DNA of 64,000 nt from Mauremys mutica (GCF_020497125.1 NC_059072.1:54222697-54286696); one strand, 5' to 3'. Shown: positions 36,721-48,441, numbered from the stretch's first letter. Notes: a model not told the origin generated them from the sequence alone. Translations and numbers: made by a program.

Positions 36721-37786
36721 GATTTCATGGAGGGAGGGGAGAGCAAATGAATACAAAACAAATCTGGTCTATTTCTTGTTTTGATCCACTCCCTCTATCT
36801 TTTACATCTTAGGCTGGCAGCAGACGATGCAGTACGACTGCTAGCCATCATCATCTCCTGGGTGCTCGGCAGAAGATGGGAATGACCTGGCTGAGTCACT
36901 CCCATGTCTTCCCAGGTGCTCCTGACCGACCTCACCGAGGTCGGCTAAAAGAGCACCCAGGAGTACAATGATGATGGCTACCAGGCGTAATGCACCATCT
37001 GCTACCAAAAGGCAATGAGCTGCTGCTGTGTAGCAATGCAGTCCCAAGTCTGCCAGCACCCAGGAGACATACGGTGATGGTCAGCTGAGTGGGCTCCATG
37101 CTTGCCGTGGTATGGCGTCTGCACAGGTAACCCAGGAATAATGACCCGAAATGATTGTCTGCCGTTGCTTTCACGGAGGGAGGGAGGGAGAGGGGGACCT
37201 GATGACATGTACCCAGAACCACCCGCAACAATGTTTTTTGCCCCCTCAGGCATTGGGATCTCAACCCAGAATTCCAATGGGCAGGGGAGACTGCGAGAAC
37301 TCTGGGATAGCTATGGGATAGCTACCCACAGTGCAACACTCCAGAAGTCGACACTAACCTCGGCACTATGGACGCACACCGCTGACTAACATGCTTAATC
37401 TGGATGCATGCACTTGACTTTATACAATCTGTTGCCAGAAATCGAATGCTGTAAAATCGGAGTAATTCTGTAGTGTAGACATACCCAAAGCAGTGAGGAT
37501 TTTTCTGCCATTGCTGCCTAGCTGCTACAGAAACAAAACAGTGAGGGAGAAGTAAGAAGCCATATTGATTGACCATGTGCAAGCAGGCAGGCAAACAGCT
37601 TAGCCTGCACTGAGGGTCTATAGTCAGTAGAGTACATCCCAAGTACAGTCAAAGGAAAAATTTTGCAGTCTGCAGTGTTGTTCCGCAGCCAGAAGAGGCA
37701 GATCAAGCACAAGACAGCTTCCATGTGGCAGAAAAGGAATGCAGGAGGTGTGAAGTCCCATAGGACAGTAGAGAAATAGCAACTTT

Positions 37787-38490
37787 TGTGAGCAATATTG
37801 GTGAATTTGACAACAACCATGAATCATCGGTGGTGTGCCTTGAACATTTTGAGCAATCTGTAACCTGCAATATCATTTCAGATAGACAATGAGTTTCAAT
37901 CTTGCTGACAGTGATGGGTTGAAGGCATACAGACTGCTGCATGACCTGTTGTCTCCTACTGTATCTGGAACTGCCACATATGCTACAATTACTGCAATAA
38001 TGTGGGAACATTTCTCTCCTACCTCATCACTGATAGCAGAATGATATCTGTTCCATCAGCGATATCAAGGAAGTGAAGAGTTGGTAGCACAGTTTGTTGC
38101 TGCTCTAAGGAAGTTGTCAGAACACTGTCAGTTTTGACAATCATTAAGTAATGCATGACCAGATAGTCTATGGATTACCCAGTGAGCAGGTCCAGAAGAA
38201 GTTATTGACTCTATCAGCACTTACATTCAAGAAGGCTGTTGAAGTAGCAATTGCCATGGAGATTGCAGAGAAGGATACTCTGGAATTTATTGTGAATTGA
38301 GAAGTTCATCCCTTGAATTAGTGAGACAAAGAACTATGGGAACATAATGAATTTCAATGAGGCAGTTGTGCACAAACTATGCATGCTGAGAAGTATTGCT
38401 GAGCATGTCAGGTTATTTGCAGAAAGGGCCAGAAGAAAGGACACATTGCATGACCTGTCACACAGTTCAATGACCAACAACACAGAATAA
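37787..38490 (+). pseudogene. Ty3/Gypsy gag remnant
   Basis: Translation in shifting frames gives an N-terminal IGEFDNNHES segment, then KAYRLLHDLLSP and FHQRYQGSEELVAQFVAALR, the pattern of the vertebrate Gypsy capsid region. A zinc knuckle follows near 38396-38450 (C-x2-C with a GHIA-type stretch). Stops such as that near 38063 break it. It precedes the protease directly, as in the family. The 5' LTR that should lie upstream was not found between 37487 and 37780. Confidence 0.7.
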
Positions 38491-38512
38491 CCATTTATAC
38501 GTGTCTTCTTAA

Positions 38513-38965
38513 ATGAAGACTGAACCTAAGAAAGGACGGAAGATGGGAATTCATAAAGTGGAAAAAGCCAAGAGTTCTAGTGACACTGATCAAGACCTAG
38601 CACTATATGTGTTATCAGATGCTGGAATTAGAGATGACATCTGGGCCACACCCGTGACTGAAGAGGTTCCTACAAGAATAGAGCTTGATACTGGAGCTGC
38701 TGTTTCACTGATTTATGCATCTACCTGTCATCAGACTTTGTCACAAGTTCCTCTGAAAGAAATAGCCACAGTTTTGAAAAATTATACTGAAGAAGAGTTA
38801 GTCCCAAAAGGGATACTCCAGGTGAAAGTTCAGCTAGATGGACAATCTCTTATTTCACTCTTGTATGTGATTGAAGGAAAGTATCCACCATTATCTGGCA
38901 GAACTTGGCTTGAGAAGTTCAAGGTTAATTTGACTGAGGTCAAGGCAACCAGGAAAGCACCTTGA
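38513..38965 (+). CDS. Ty3/Gypsy aspartic protease domain (open segment of a dead pol)
   Basis: Uninterrupted 150 codons. The active-site motif LDTGAAVSLI lies at 38684-38713, and residues around GKYPPLSGRTWLEKF fit the C-terminal G-R-x-W-L motif of Gypsy retropepsins. The protein would cleave the Gag-Pol polyprotein during particle assembly. The frame begins in the gag-pro spacer, so the start ATG is not meaningful. It is followed by a stop and frameshifted RT, so no functional polyprotein is made. It runs into the RT segment at about 39000. Confidence 0.8.
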   Translation: MKTEPKKGRKMGIHKVEKAKSSSDTDQDLALYVLSDAGIRDDIWATPVTEEVPTRIELDTGAAVSLIYASTCHQTLSQVPLKEIATVLKNYTEEELVPKGILQVKVQLDGQSLISLLYVIEGKYPPLSGRTWLEKFKVNLTEVKATRKAP

Positions 38966-38989
38966 AATCTTCAAGAAATACTGGACAGA

Positions 38990-39678
38990 CACTCCCATGT
39001 TTTTTAAAAAGAGCTTGGACAGATGAGCAACATGTCAGCAAAGCTCAATGTTAAGTCTGATAGCTAGCCAAAATATTGCAAGCCCGAAGTTCTGCCTTAT
39101 GCTCTGAAACATCTGGTGGAAGCTGATTTGGAGCATTTAGTGAACACCAGAGTCTTGTCACCAGTTTCACACAGTGAGTGGGCAACACCTATTGTAATCA
39201 GGAAAGATGGTATAGTCCAAATTTGTGGCACTTTCAAAGTGACACTGAATCCAGTTTTATGTATCTCTTATTGAAGATTTGTTTGCCACTCTTAGTGGAT
39301 GACAGTGCTTCAGTACATTGGATTTTCTCAGTGCATACCTAAAAATGGATATTGATCTGGCATCTTGCAAATATCTCATAATAAACACATAAAAATCTTA
39401 TTTTGTTATATTTTGTTTGCCTTTTGGTATCACATCGGCACCTGTCTTGTTTCAGAAAGCCTTGGATGAGAATCTGAAGGGACCGAATGAAGTTCAGTTC
39501 TATTTGGATTACAGGAAAGAATCAAGAGGCTCATCTACAAAATTTGGATGCTGTCTTGTAACGTTTGGAAGACCAGGGACTGAAAGTACATTGAGACAAC
39601 CTTCAGTTGAATACCATGTTCATGTAATTGATGCCATGGGCTTAAGAAAATTACCAGAGAAAGAGAAGGTCATTCTTG
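38990..39678 (+). pseudogene. Ty3/Gypsy reverse transcriptase, 5' part
   Basis: Fragments of RT are visible in several frames: VLPYALKHLVEADLEHL, WATPIVIRKDG, PFGITSAPVLFQKALDENL and VQFYLD (family YVDD or YLDD; here followed by a divergent residue). The connection region PSVEYHVHVIDAMGLRKLPE leads to 39678, where the retrovirus interrupts the gene. The same reading frame resumes at 59262 with the next expected residues (EAPPP), which shows one split gene. Multiple stops and frameshifts. Confidence 0.85.
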
Positions 39679-41035
39679 TGATACAAGAGGCTTTTAGCTG
39701 CATTATCCTATGTGAGAAAAGCAGCAGTACCAAGGAGAGCACTCAGCCACACAGCTGGAACCAGGCAGAGAGGGGAAAAAACCATGATAAATTTCACCTG
39801 CCCCAATTAGCATAACAAAAGTGGTGACAGTGTCTAATGTTTAGACATGCATAACAATGTAGTTAGTTATAGACAAGGCTTTTTATAAATATTAAATAGT
39901 GATTGTTTAAAGCAGGATTAGCTAGAAATCCAAAATGGCGGCCACAATGATTTTACCATATGAAATCAAAATAGTGGTCTCAGGCTGAACTGACCAATAG
40001 CAGACAGGTAACTGGGGTGAAGTAAAGTTCACTAGGGTGAGATTAAGTTCACTCCAAATACCTGAAAGGAGGGGTCAGTCAGGTCAGAGGCAGGTTCTCA
40101 AACAGGTCCATCTTGATTGACAGGTAAACCTGATTGGCCAAACAGGTATGCTAATAGCTGGCATTGAGAAAGCAACCAATCAGAAAGGATCAAAATTTGC
40201 ATATAAGGCAGAGGGCTAACAGGCGTCAGTGTGGGTGTATGGTGATAGAAGAAGGTGGCTAAGAGTTAGAAGTGCAGTAGAAAAGAGTGGAAACCAGAGA
40301 AGCTGATGGAAAAGCAGGTGGAAGGCATTAAAGAAGAACAGCTGAAAACTGTACCTGACAGAGCAGAGAACCTGAGAGGAGACAGATTCTGAGAAAAATA
40401 GGAGTAAGTATAATTATGTTAAATTATAAAGAATGCATGAGTATGGTTGTAAATAAAGCTGGATGCCTGCATCTGAATGGATTCTCCCCCCACACCTGAT
40501 CCACTGGTCATAGAATTTTATTATTTAGTAATGCCATTTAATGTGTAGTATTGTAATGTTGTTTAAGTCTTTATATATGTGTCTATGTGTTACATTGTGG
40601 TAAAATTAAGTACTATATTATGCAACATTATATTCCATTATGTAGTATGTTGTTCCATGTTATTGTATGCAATGTAACATTGTATTATGTTACATAGCTT
40701 GTGTTATGTGTTACACTATATTCTTTTTTGATTATTAAGTGTACTGGAATTGAATATCATGTTTAAATAAATGTTATTCTGTTTTTGAAGAATTACTGCT
40801 TGAGTGTCAGTCATTTGAGAGGAGGGCTGTATCTGTATCATCCCATGGGTAAACAGAATTAGTCTGTTCTGGGGAGTTCTCTTGGGGTCAAAGGAAAAAC
40901 TCCCTGGTAAAACCTGGGTAATTCCTCTAAGGCAGGCCACCTCCTGTTACCCATTTAGATGGGTCAAATTGACAATTGGTTTACAGTTATAGGCAGGCCA
41001 TTATTAGGGTGCCTTGGGTCCAAATTTTGGGGTAA
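39679..41035 (+). mobile_element. 5' LTR of the ERV
   Basis: Starts TGATACAAGAGG, identical to the 3' LTR start at 57039. CCAAT (40175-40179), TATAA (40202-40206) and AATAAA (40452-40457) give U3, R and U5 in the right order. Its end GGGGTAA is inferred from the 3' LTR edge against the CTTG duplication; it lacks the usual CA. An AT-rich insert at about 40568-40735, absent from the 3' LTR, consists of degenerate TGTTACATTRT-like units. Confidence 0.85.
40175..40457 (+). promoter_or_regulatory. LTR promoter elements and poly(A) signal
   Basis: CCAAT at 40175, TATAAGG at 40202, and AATAAA at 40452 are spaced as in a retroviral U3-R. The matching part of the 3' LTR has lost the CCAAT-TATA stretch, so only the 5' copy could have kept a promoter. 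Confidence 0.65.
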
Positions 41036-41690
41036 AAACTTGTCCCTGGGTGAGCCCACGGTGTTATTTGAAATCTAAGGGAAGGTACAGTGCCTCCTGG
41101 TGGATAGGAGGATGATTGACACCAAGCAGTAAAATTATTATTTTTATTTTAATGAATTGTCTTGAAAACCAGTTTTATAAAGCGCACAAAACGTAAGTAG
41201 CCCAAGGTAAGTGAGAGCTTTTTTATACGATTAAAAAAGGTATTTGTTAGGAATTATTGTTATTTGTAGTGATGCCAGAGCTGATTACCATAATAAAATC
41301 AGGGAGCCTAGAAGAATAAGTAGGGCTGATAAAAGGGTCAGATTAAAGGGGGCAAGGAAGCCCAAAACCAAGTAAAAGGGCAAGGAGGCCCAATTAATGA
41401 AAATAATAATAATAATAATAATAAAGGTTAGGAAGCCTACTTAATTGGCTGAGGAGGCCCAAAAATAGGAAAAAGATTCAGGTGAGGAGGCTGGTAGGAA
41501 CAGAATCAGGAATTAAGAGTGAGGAGACCCTAGGAAACAAAATTAGTTTTAAGAAAAATTATAGGAACTTTTGAATAGAAGTGCTTCTTAAAAGATAATA
41601 GTATAGATTGCAGATGTAAATCAAAGATCACAACCTACATCCACTTAGCAAAAGTAGTTTAAATAGAATTTAATATGACAGCAACAGGAA
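41036..41690 (+). other. ERV leader (5' untranslated region)
   Basis: Lies between the LTR and the first gag-like sequence. The start aligns with part of the rearranged 3' LTR (58976-59125), where the copy reads TTGGTGTCCCTGGGTGAG; this could be the primer-binding site, but I could not match it confidently to a tRNA. An AAT trinucleotide tract lies at 41400-41425. Phrases of the type AAGGAGGCCC recur at 41350-41530. Confidence 0.55.
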
Positions 41691-42975
41691 AACTGAGGCA
41701 GAATAGCACTTTAGAAACAATGTTGGGAGATAAATTAGAAGAGTTTGTTTAAAAGGTAAGATGTGATCCTTGGAAGGATATATTAATTGGGCCTGGTGCT
41801 TACTAGCTACTATGTAAGCAATGGGAACAACGGGTTCAACCAGGAAAAAAAGGAATTTTCTCAGGAAAACCCAGTAAAAAGGAGACGAAGCAAGCTGCTT
41901 TACAAAGGCTACAAATTATAGCAAGTACCTTGGATTCAGAACCAGATAAATTAATGAGAGAAGCAGAAGAGTTAAGAAAAGAAAAAGAGACAGAGGATAA
42001 AGAAGTAGCTAGCTTAAAAGCAGAAGCAGATACATTAAGAGCAACTATGTTAACTCAGATGGTTCAGATTATTGATTCGCACAACAAACTAAATGAAAGA
42101 AAGAGCCGGAAACATTGGTTCAGGTAATTGCAGCTTGCCTATCTTTTGCTTTTTGTTTCCATTCCTCAATGAGAGTTGTACTCTCTGATGCAGGTGAAAA
42201 AGAAGGAAATAAATCATGCAGCCTGCAAAAGGCAAATATGTGCCCTGAAGGGGTAACAGCAGCAATAAAATATGGGATGGTGAAGAAATAGAGTTAGATG
42301 AGGAGGATTTGGATCCTCCTGTTGTTATGAATATTCCAAGGAACCTCTCCCCATGACCTTATAGTTCATTAAGCGAGGAACTATAAGAACTACAAAGACC
42401 TCCTAGCTCCAATCATTACAACCACAGTGGTTAAAACCACTGCACATGGTAAGGAGGGAGGACAAGAACAGCGAACAAAAGAAAAACATTACACTCCAGC
42501 ACAAATTAGGGGTTTGAGATAGTCTATTGGTCCCCTAACTAGAAGTGCAGTAGTTGGATGTTTAGTTAAGGGTTAACAGGGAGTGACTTCTCAGCTCTAA
42601 TATAGGAATGTATAAGTTCAGAAGATTTTGCTGGACTTCTGTACAAAATACAGGGTGGAAGACAAAGAGATAAAATCATCATAGAGGAAGAAATCTTGAA
42701 ATTTTTCTTCCTTAATGAATATCTGGTTCTACAGTTCCATAGGGAAAAACAACAACCAGGAGAAAAGCCAGAGCCATATATAGCCAGGAATAAATTATTA
42801 CATAAACATTCTAGGATTATCCCAGCAGGTAGAGTAATAATATATGATGTAGTACAATTTAGAAGAGCTTTATTGTTGGGGTTTAAATCAGTATTAAGAA
42901 TGGATATGGTTTCTGACCATCCGGAAATCACTGCATTAAAGGAAATAGTTTGTTGGCATCCTTTTGTCTGTGAGA
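41690..42975 (+). pseudogene. ERV gag remnant
   Basis: The frame 41930-42127 encodes a highly charged coiled-coil-like segment. The frame 42696-42983 has FHREKQQPGEKPEPYIAR, which resembles the capsid major homology region (Q-x-x-x-E-x7-R). No matrix signal or zinc knuckle is seen. Stops occur throughout 42128-42560. The 3' part, including nucleocapsid, and any gag-adjacent protease is missing at the LINE junction. Confidence 0.6.
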
Positions 42976-44925
42976 GACGGTAGGAATTGCAACCTATGAT
43001 GTAGATGGTTTGCAATGTTTCATGTGACTAAATAGGCCAATCTGAGATTTGCATGATCTTTGGCAGTTATTACAAGTGTACGTATCTTGGTTGGAAGCTG
43101 CTTGCTTCTTACAGGCTCTGTTCTCTTCAAGCTTGGGATGTCCTGTTGTTCTTGTTCCCTTGGATTGTTCCCTTATAGCATGTCCTTGGGTATGCATCCA
43201 TCTTCCAACCTATTCAGATGGCCCAGCCAGCACAGTCATCTTTCCTTGAGCAGGGCTGTCACAGTTGGTAAATTTGCCTTTTGAAGAACCTCTGCATTCG
43301 TGATTTTATCTTGCCATTTGGTGTTGAGTATGCGGCATAAACAACGTAGGTAGAAACTGTTCAGCCTTGTCTCCTGGTAAGCATAAGTTTTCCATGTTTC
43401 CCCACCATACATGAGAGTGCTGAGGATGCAAACTTTGTACACTAGCATTTTGGTCTTGATGGTAAACTTTGAGTTGTTCCATGCTCTTTTAGTTAGTCTG
43501 CTAAAGGTGATGGCAGCCTTTCCAATGCGAACATTTAGTTCTTCATCCAGTGAGAGGACGGTGAGAGCAAATGCCTGACAGGCACTTGAAAGGCAGTCCA
43601 TGAGTTCTTGTAATAGATCTTCATTGTGGGCTATGAGGGCAGCATCATCAGTGAATAGAAGTTCCCTGATTAGCACCTTTTTTACTTTGGTCTTGGACTT
43701 AAGTCGGAACACGTTGAAGAGTTTCCCCATCTGATCTTATGTGGAGATAAACTCCATCTTTCATGTCCTTAAGCACACAGTTCAAGAGTACCGAGAAGAA
43801 GTTTCCAAGAGTATAGGGGCAAGAACACATCCTTGCTTCACTCTGCTTTTCATCTCAAAGCTGTCCAAAGTGGACCCATCAAACTGGACAGTTGCTCTCA
43901 TGTTGTTGTGGAATGAATGTATAAGACTTAACAGGGTTAGTGGACATCCTATCTTTTCTAGTATTCCAAATAGACCTGCTCCGCTGACTCTTGAATGCTT
44001 TGGTTAGGTCCACAAAGTTGATGTACAATGATCGGTTTTGCTTTCTGTACTTCTCTTGGAGTTGACACAGAGAAAATATCATGTCTATAATTAATCTTCA
44101 AGCCCTAAAGCCACACTGTGATTCAGGGTATACACAATTTGCCAGTTGTTGTAGGCGTACTAAGATGACTTTTGTGAAAGCTTTTCCTGCTACACTTAGT
44201 AGGGGGTTCCCCTTGTAGTTGTTACAGTCACCCTTTTCACCTTTATTTTTATACAAAGTGATGATGTTTGTGTTGCACATCTCATAATCTTTCCAGCATT
44301 TAAGTAGTAGCTGATGAAGATATGGTAATAGGCCTTCTTTCCAGCACTTGAGGATTTCTGCTGTGATGCCATCTTTGCCAGGATCCTTTCCACTTGATAG
44401 CAAATCAATGGCCTTACTTAGCTCTTCTACAGCGGGCTCCACATCTAGCTCTGGCATGACCTGTAGAGTTGGTATTTGGTCCAGTGATTCACTGGTGATG
44501 TTTCTTGTGTGTGTAGCTCTGAATAGTGCTCAAACCAATGAGACAAATGCTTGCTTTTATCTATAATGATTTCACCGTTGTGCGATTTGAGAGGGGCAAC
44601 CTTGTTGACAGTGGGACCTAGAGCTTTCTTCAGGCCATCATACATGACTTTGAGGTTTCCTGTGTCTGAAGCTGTCTGGATCTCTTCACAAAGCTTGATC
44701 CAGTAATGATTTGCACAGTTTCTGCTTGTTGGCTGTACTGTGGTTTTTGCATGTTGAAGTCTCACTTTGGTGCTCTCTGTTGGCTTCTTGTTGTGTTCCA
44801 GATAGGCTGTGTTCTTAATGTTGATGAGAGGTAATAGTTCTGCTTTATTTTCTTCAAACCAGTCATTTTTTGATGGTCTCTTTCCTCCAAATGTAGCCAA
44901 AGCTGTTTTATGGATTGTTGTTCCG
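42976..44925 (-). mobile_element. 5'-truncated LINE with C-terminal zinc finger, antisense
   Basis: Minus-strand fragments in order: 44945-44445 (pre-RT linker), 44457-44098 (RT fingers, GKDPGKDGITAEI), 44082-43879, 43730-43236 (RT palm, FTDDAAL at 43641-43655 in place of YADD, then LMYGGETWKTYA), and 43197-42994 (C-terminal CNNCQRSCKSQIGLFSHMKHC zinc finger). Frameshifts and stops separate them. The GxETW...YA and zinc-finger C-terminus belong to a LINE group common in vertebrates and distinct from the CR1s here; the exact clade was not assigned. It has replaced or displaced the gag-pol junction of the ERV. Confidence 0.82.
43236..43730 (-). pseudogene. LINE reverse transcriptase palm/thumb segment
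   Basis: Open 164 codons covering the catalytic motif FTDDAAL and the thumb, then LNSFYLRCLCRILNTKWQDK. The double Asp is present. Upstream and downstream parts are in other frames, so this is a fragment of a dead ORF2-like protein. Confidence 0.8.
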
Positions 44926-45656
44926 TGACTTCCAGAGACCGCCATGAGATTTTCTGCCCTGGGCCTGAGCTGTCAGCAAGCTGAACCAGAGCTCTGAGCT
45001 GCTGCTTGCAGTGGTCCCCCAGCAGCTCCTAGCTGCCAGGCAGCAGGGTGACTCTGGAGGTCCCAGCCCCCACGGGTGGTGGGGGTCCCTCAGAGTGCCC
45101 CACCCCTGCAGGCCATGGGAGCACCCCACAGCTCCCAGCCGCCAAGGGGAGCAGAGCTTCCATTTGCCCTGGGCAGTAGGGCTTTCCACAGCTGCCCAGA
45201 CACAGTGGCTGGCAAGGGGCCGTAAGCAGCAGCCCAGCAGCAGTGGCATGCAGAAGTGGGTAGTGAGGGGACCACCTACAGAAGCCCAGCTGTGGCAGGG
45301 GGACCCCCCGCATCAGCTCAGCTGTGGTGGGGGGACCCCACAGCTGATTAGCCATGGCGGGCGGTGGGGGGACCCCACAGTATTTCAGCTGCTCTGGGCA
45401 ACAAGGCCCCCCATAGCTGCCCAGTCACAGTCAGCTGTGGGGGGACCTGCAGCTGCACAACTGCTGCAGCCATGGGGGGGGGGAACCCTAGAGCGCCCAG
45501 CTGCTGTGGGTGCTGGACCCTCCTCCCTCCCCCATTATGTCAAGGATATTTTTAGTAAAAGTCACAGACAGGTCATGGGCAATAAACAAAAATTCACGGA
45601 AGCCTGTGATCTCTCCCTGATTTTTACTAAAAATATCCCGACAAAATCTGAGCCTT
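44926..45656. mobile_element. GC-rich non-autonomous element with AT-rich ends
   Basis: A GC-rich core of imperfect repeats (GCTGTGG...GGGGACCCC, unit about 40 bases) lies at 45260-45480. The right end contains mirrored TTTTTAGTAAAAGTCAC and TTTTTACTAAAAATATC and a GACAAAATCTGAGCCTTA edge. The left edge is probably at TTCCGTGACTTCC (44926). No target duplication seen. The 215-codon open frame at 45011-45658 is a composition artefact. DNA-transposon origin is likely but unproven. Confidence 0.5.
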
Positions 45657-46910
45657 AATAACATGCATGGGATAAAGATATGGGATAATATGCCCAATAA
45701 ATATAACATTATATTGAATGTAGATTATATCCTTATTAGTACAAAAACTAAGGAAGAAGAGATATTAGATCTTTCTACAGAAAGATAAAAAACAGGGTTC
45801 AAAATTAGCCTAGGAAAGGCTGAAATATGTCAGCAACAAGTAAGTTATTTAAGAGTAACATAAGGGCAAGAGGGATGGTCAGCAGACAAATAGAGAATAG
45901 AATTATTGCAAACAATACCAGCCTCCAGAGATATATCAGTGTTCAGATTCTTTTGGGGAATGACCAGTTCCTCAAGGGATTTTATAGAGAATTACGTGGA
46001 AAAGCCAGTCCACTATATAAGTTATTAAAGGAAGGTAATAAGTTGGAATGGGGACTGGAACAGCAGAAAGCTTTAATTCAGCTCAAGCAAACATTGGCAA
46101 AAGCCTCAGCCCTAGCATACCTGAAAGTAAGACATCCTTTTGTGCTTCAATTAGCTATGACTAGTACTGGAATGAGCGCAGTCCTTAGTCAAGACTATGG
46201 TTCAGGTCTTCAGCCAGTGGCATATGCCTCTAAAGTTCTAAAAGGAGTAGAACAAGGGTTCACTTATTGTGAAAAAGAGGTGTTAGCCTTAGTTTGGGCT
46301 TTGCAACATTGGGGATATTTAGTGGGAGTATCCTCTGTGCTCCTGAAAACATCCCACTCACCTGTAAAATATGTGCTAACAGTAAAAATTAGTGATGGAC
46401 ATGTATCTAGTCCTAGCTTAGCAAAATGGATGTTAGCTTTGTTACATAAAAGTGTGACCATGGAAAAGGTCCCAAGTCTATCCCCAGTCCCATATGCCCT
46501 CATAATTGAAGGAGAATAGCATGAGTGTCCCTTACTGGAAATTCCTCCTGAAGGACCTACCGTGTTTCAAGGTGGAGCAATACTGAAAGACATAATAGAA
46601 AACATAGATGAGGTTTGGTTCATAGATGGATCCAGTTATGATGAAGAAGGAAAACCATATACTAGATATGCAGAAATGAGAATATCTGATGAGAAGGTTT
46701 TTAAGAGACAATGCTTACCACATTCAGCACAAGCTGCTGAAATTGTAGCTGTGGTGGTAACACTGGAGAATATGCCAACGGATAAGACCAGGGCTATTTT
46801 CACAGACTCTGAATGGGTATTAAGAGCTATAGTGGATTGGATGCTTCAATGGGAAAAGAGGGGAATGAAATCAGCAGATGGTAAACACATTGCACATACT
46901 AAAAAATGAT
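45657..46910 (+). pseudogene. ERV pol: reverse transcriptase C-terminal part and RNase H
   Basis: Begins just before a degraded YxDD motif (N-V-D-Y at 45717-45728). The frame 45827-46519 has LYKLLKEGNKLEWG, LQPVAYASKVL and GFTYCEKEVLALVWALQHW, the thumb-connection pattern of gamma/epsilon-type retroviral RT. The next frame, 46562-46909, is RNase H with FIDGSS (catalytic Asp near 46625), AEIVAVV (Glu) and FTDSEW (Asp near 46805). The fingers and most of the palm are lost at the insertion upstream. A stop separates the two frames at 46517. Confidence 0.85.
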
Positions 46911-47109
46911 CTTATTTATGAGACTTAGCACAGCAAAGAATACAATCTGTATTAATGGGAAAGGTAAAATAGGAAAAATGCTGAAGGAGCTCAGTGGAAG
47001 AGCAAGGCAGATGAACAGGCTAAGGAAGGAGCCAAGGAGGGGATAGAAAGGGGGCCACACTTTCAGCTAGCCCCAATAACTAAATTAGAAGGAGAAAAAG
47101 TAGAACAAA

Positions 47110-48330
47110 TTGATTTAGTGGCATTACGGAAAGAAGGATCCTGAAATAAAGAAGTTAATGTCAAAAGAAAAATATGAGGGATGGAAAATTTGTCAACATG
47201 AAAAAGGATTAGTATTAGCTACTAAAATGGAAGATAATATGTCTGTGTGGGTAGCTCTAACTGAAATCAAATCTGAAATGATACTTTAGTTCATGGTAAT
47301 GGACATTTGGGAGTAGATAAAATGCTTAAAAGGCTACAGATGACTGGATGGTGGCCAAGTATTAAAGCAGATGTAGAACAATACATAAACAAATGTTTGC
47401 CCTGTGCAGCTAACAATGTGGATACTAAAATAGAGAAATTACCAGTGGGACACCAACGGATAGAGGGTCCTTGGGCCAGATTACAAATTGATTATACTGG
47501 TCCACTTGCAAAAAGCTGAAAAAGGAAATCAATATTATTTGGTAATAGTAGATCCTTTCACTAAATGAGTGGAAGCAATCCCTACAAGAAATAATACTGC
47601 CTCAACCACAGCCAAGGTTTTGGTGGATCATGTAATTACAAGGTGGGGTGTTCCTAAGGAAATAGATTCAGATCAAGGGCCACATTTTATAGGGGGATTT
47701 ACAAAGGTATCAAGCTTCTGGTATCAAAAAAAGATTGCATATAGCTGGACATTGCCAAAGTTCAGGAGAAGTAGAAAGAACTAACAGAACATTGAAAACA
47801 GCCCTAAGAAAAGTAGTAAATCAACAGGGTAAAGATTGGGATCAAAAACTTACTCTAATATTAATGGCTATCCAAAGGAACAATAGCATCAGATGGAGTG
47901 ACTCCATTTAAAGCTATGACTGGGCAAAACATGAGATTGCCAGAACAATGGTGGGTGGTTGGAACACCTCCTGATGGATTGCAACCTCAGGTGTTAACTG
48001 ATCAACAGGTGCAATAATTGCTGAAATCCATTGCTGAAACACATAAGCAGGTGACAATCACACTTAATGTGGATAGCCAACAAATGGATAAGAAAATGGG
48101 ACCAATCATACACCCACAGGAATGGCAAATATGCGATATGGTTATGTATAGACAAATTAAAGAAAAAGGTCATCAGCTTAGTCTAATATGGATAGGACCA
48201 GTGAGAATAGTAAATAAAGCTAGTATCATGGTATATCAATTAGATATTTGACAAGGAAAAAGAAAAGTATCAAAATGGTTCCATTCCTCACAATTGAAAA
48301 GGTGGAAGGGAGAGTCAAAATAGTAACAAT
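47110..48330 (+). pseudogene. ERV pol: integrase
   Basis: The frame 47307-47519 carries the HHCC zinc-binding end (NGHLGVDKM, then CLPCA) and the first catalytic Asp in LQIDYTGP (near 47490). After a stop, 47569-47784 has VTRWGVPKEIDSDQGPHF-type sequence with the second Asp near 47671. The Glu helix (SSGEVERTNRTL-like) is visible in another frame near 47765-47800. The C-terminal DNA-binding region extends through 48018-48251 (MGPIIHPQEWQICDMVMYRQ). Two or more frameshifts and stops. It would have joined viral DNA to the host genome. Confidence 0.85.
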
Positions 48331-48441
48331 ACTATCTCTTTTATAGGAAGAGAAAATAATTTAAAAAAAAAGGAAAATGCAACAAGAAGGAATAAGAAAG
48401 AAGTGTGAGATGAAAGGGAATGGCATGAGTTTCCAGAACTC

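Larger units (their letters stand above)
33498..37486 (-). mobile_element. PIF/Harbinger element, left end missing
   Basis: The right end, read on the minus strand, starts GGGTATGTCTACACTA at 37486 and then matches the 15728-17860 element for several hundred bases. Inside are two convergent genes: a transposase on the minus strand and a Myb-like accessory gene on the plus strand, the standard two-gene content of Harbinger. The left end is replaced by the CR1. The base triplet after the right end is AAA where TWA is expected. A CR1-like fragment (35847-36027) interrupts the transposase. Confidence 0.88.

Noticed and set aside
37002..37389. Short frames with MRSQCL- and similar starts as genes
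   Set aside because: They lie in Harbinger terminal sequence, also present at 15951 in the other copy.
45011..45658. 215-codon open frame on the plus strand
   Set aside because: Lies in a GC-rich repeated element with open frames on both strands; Gly/Pro/Gln-rich with no domain.
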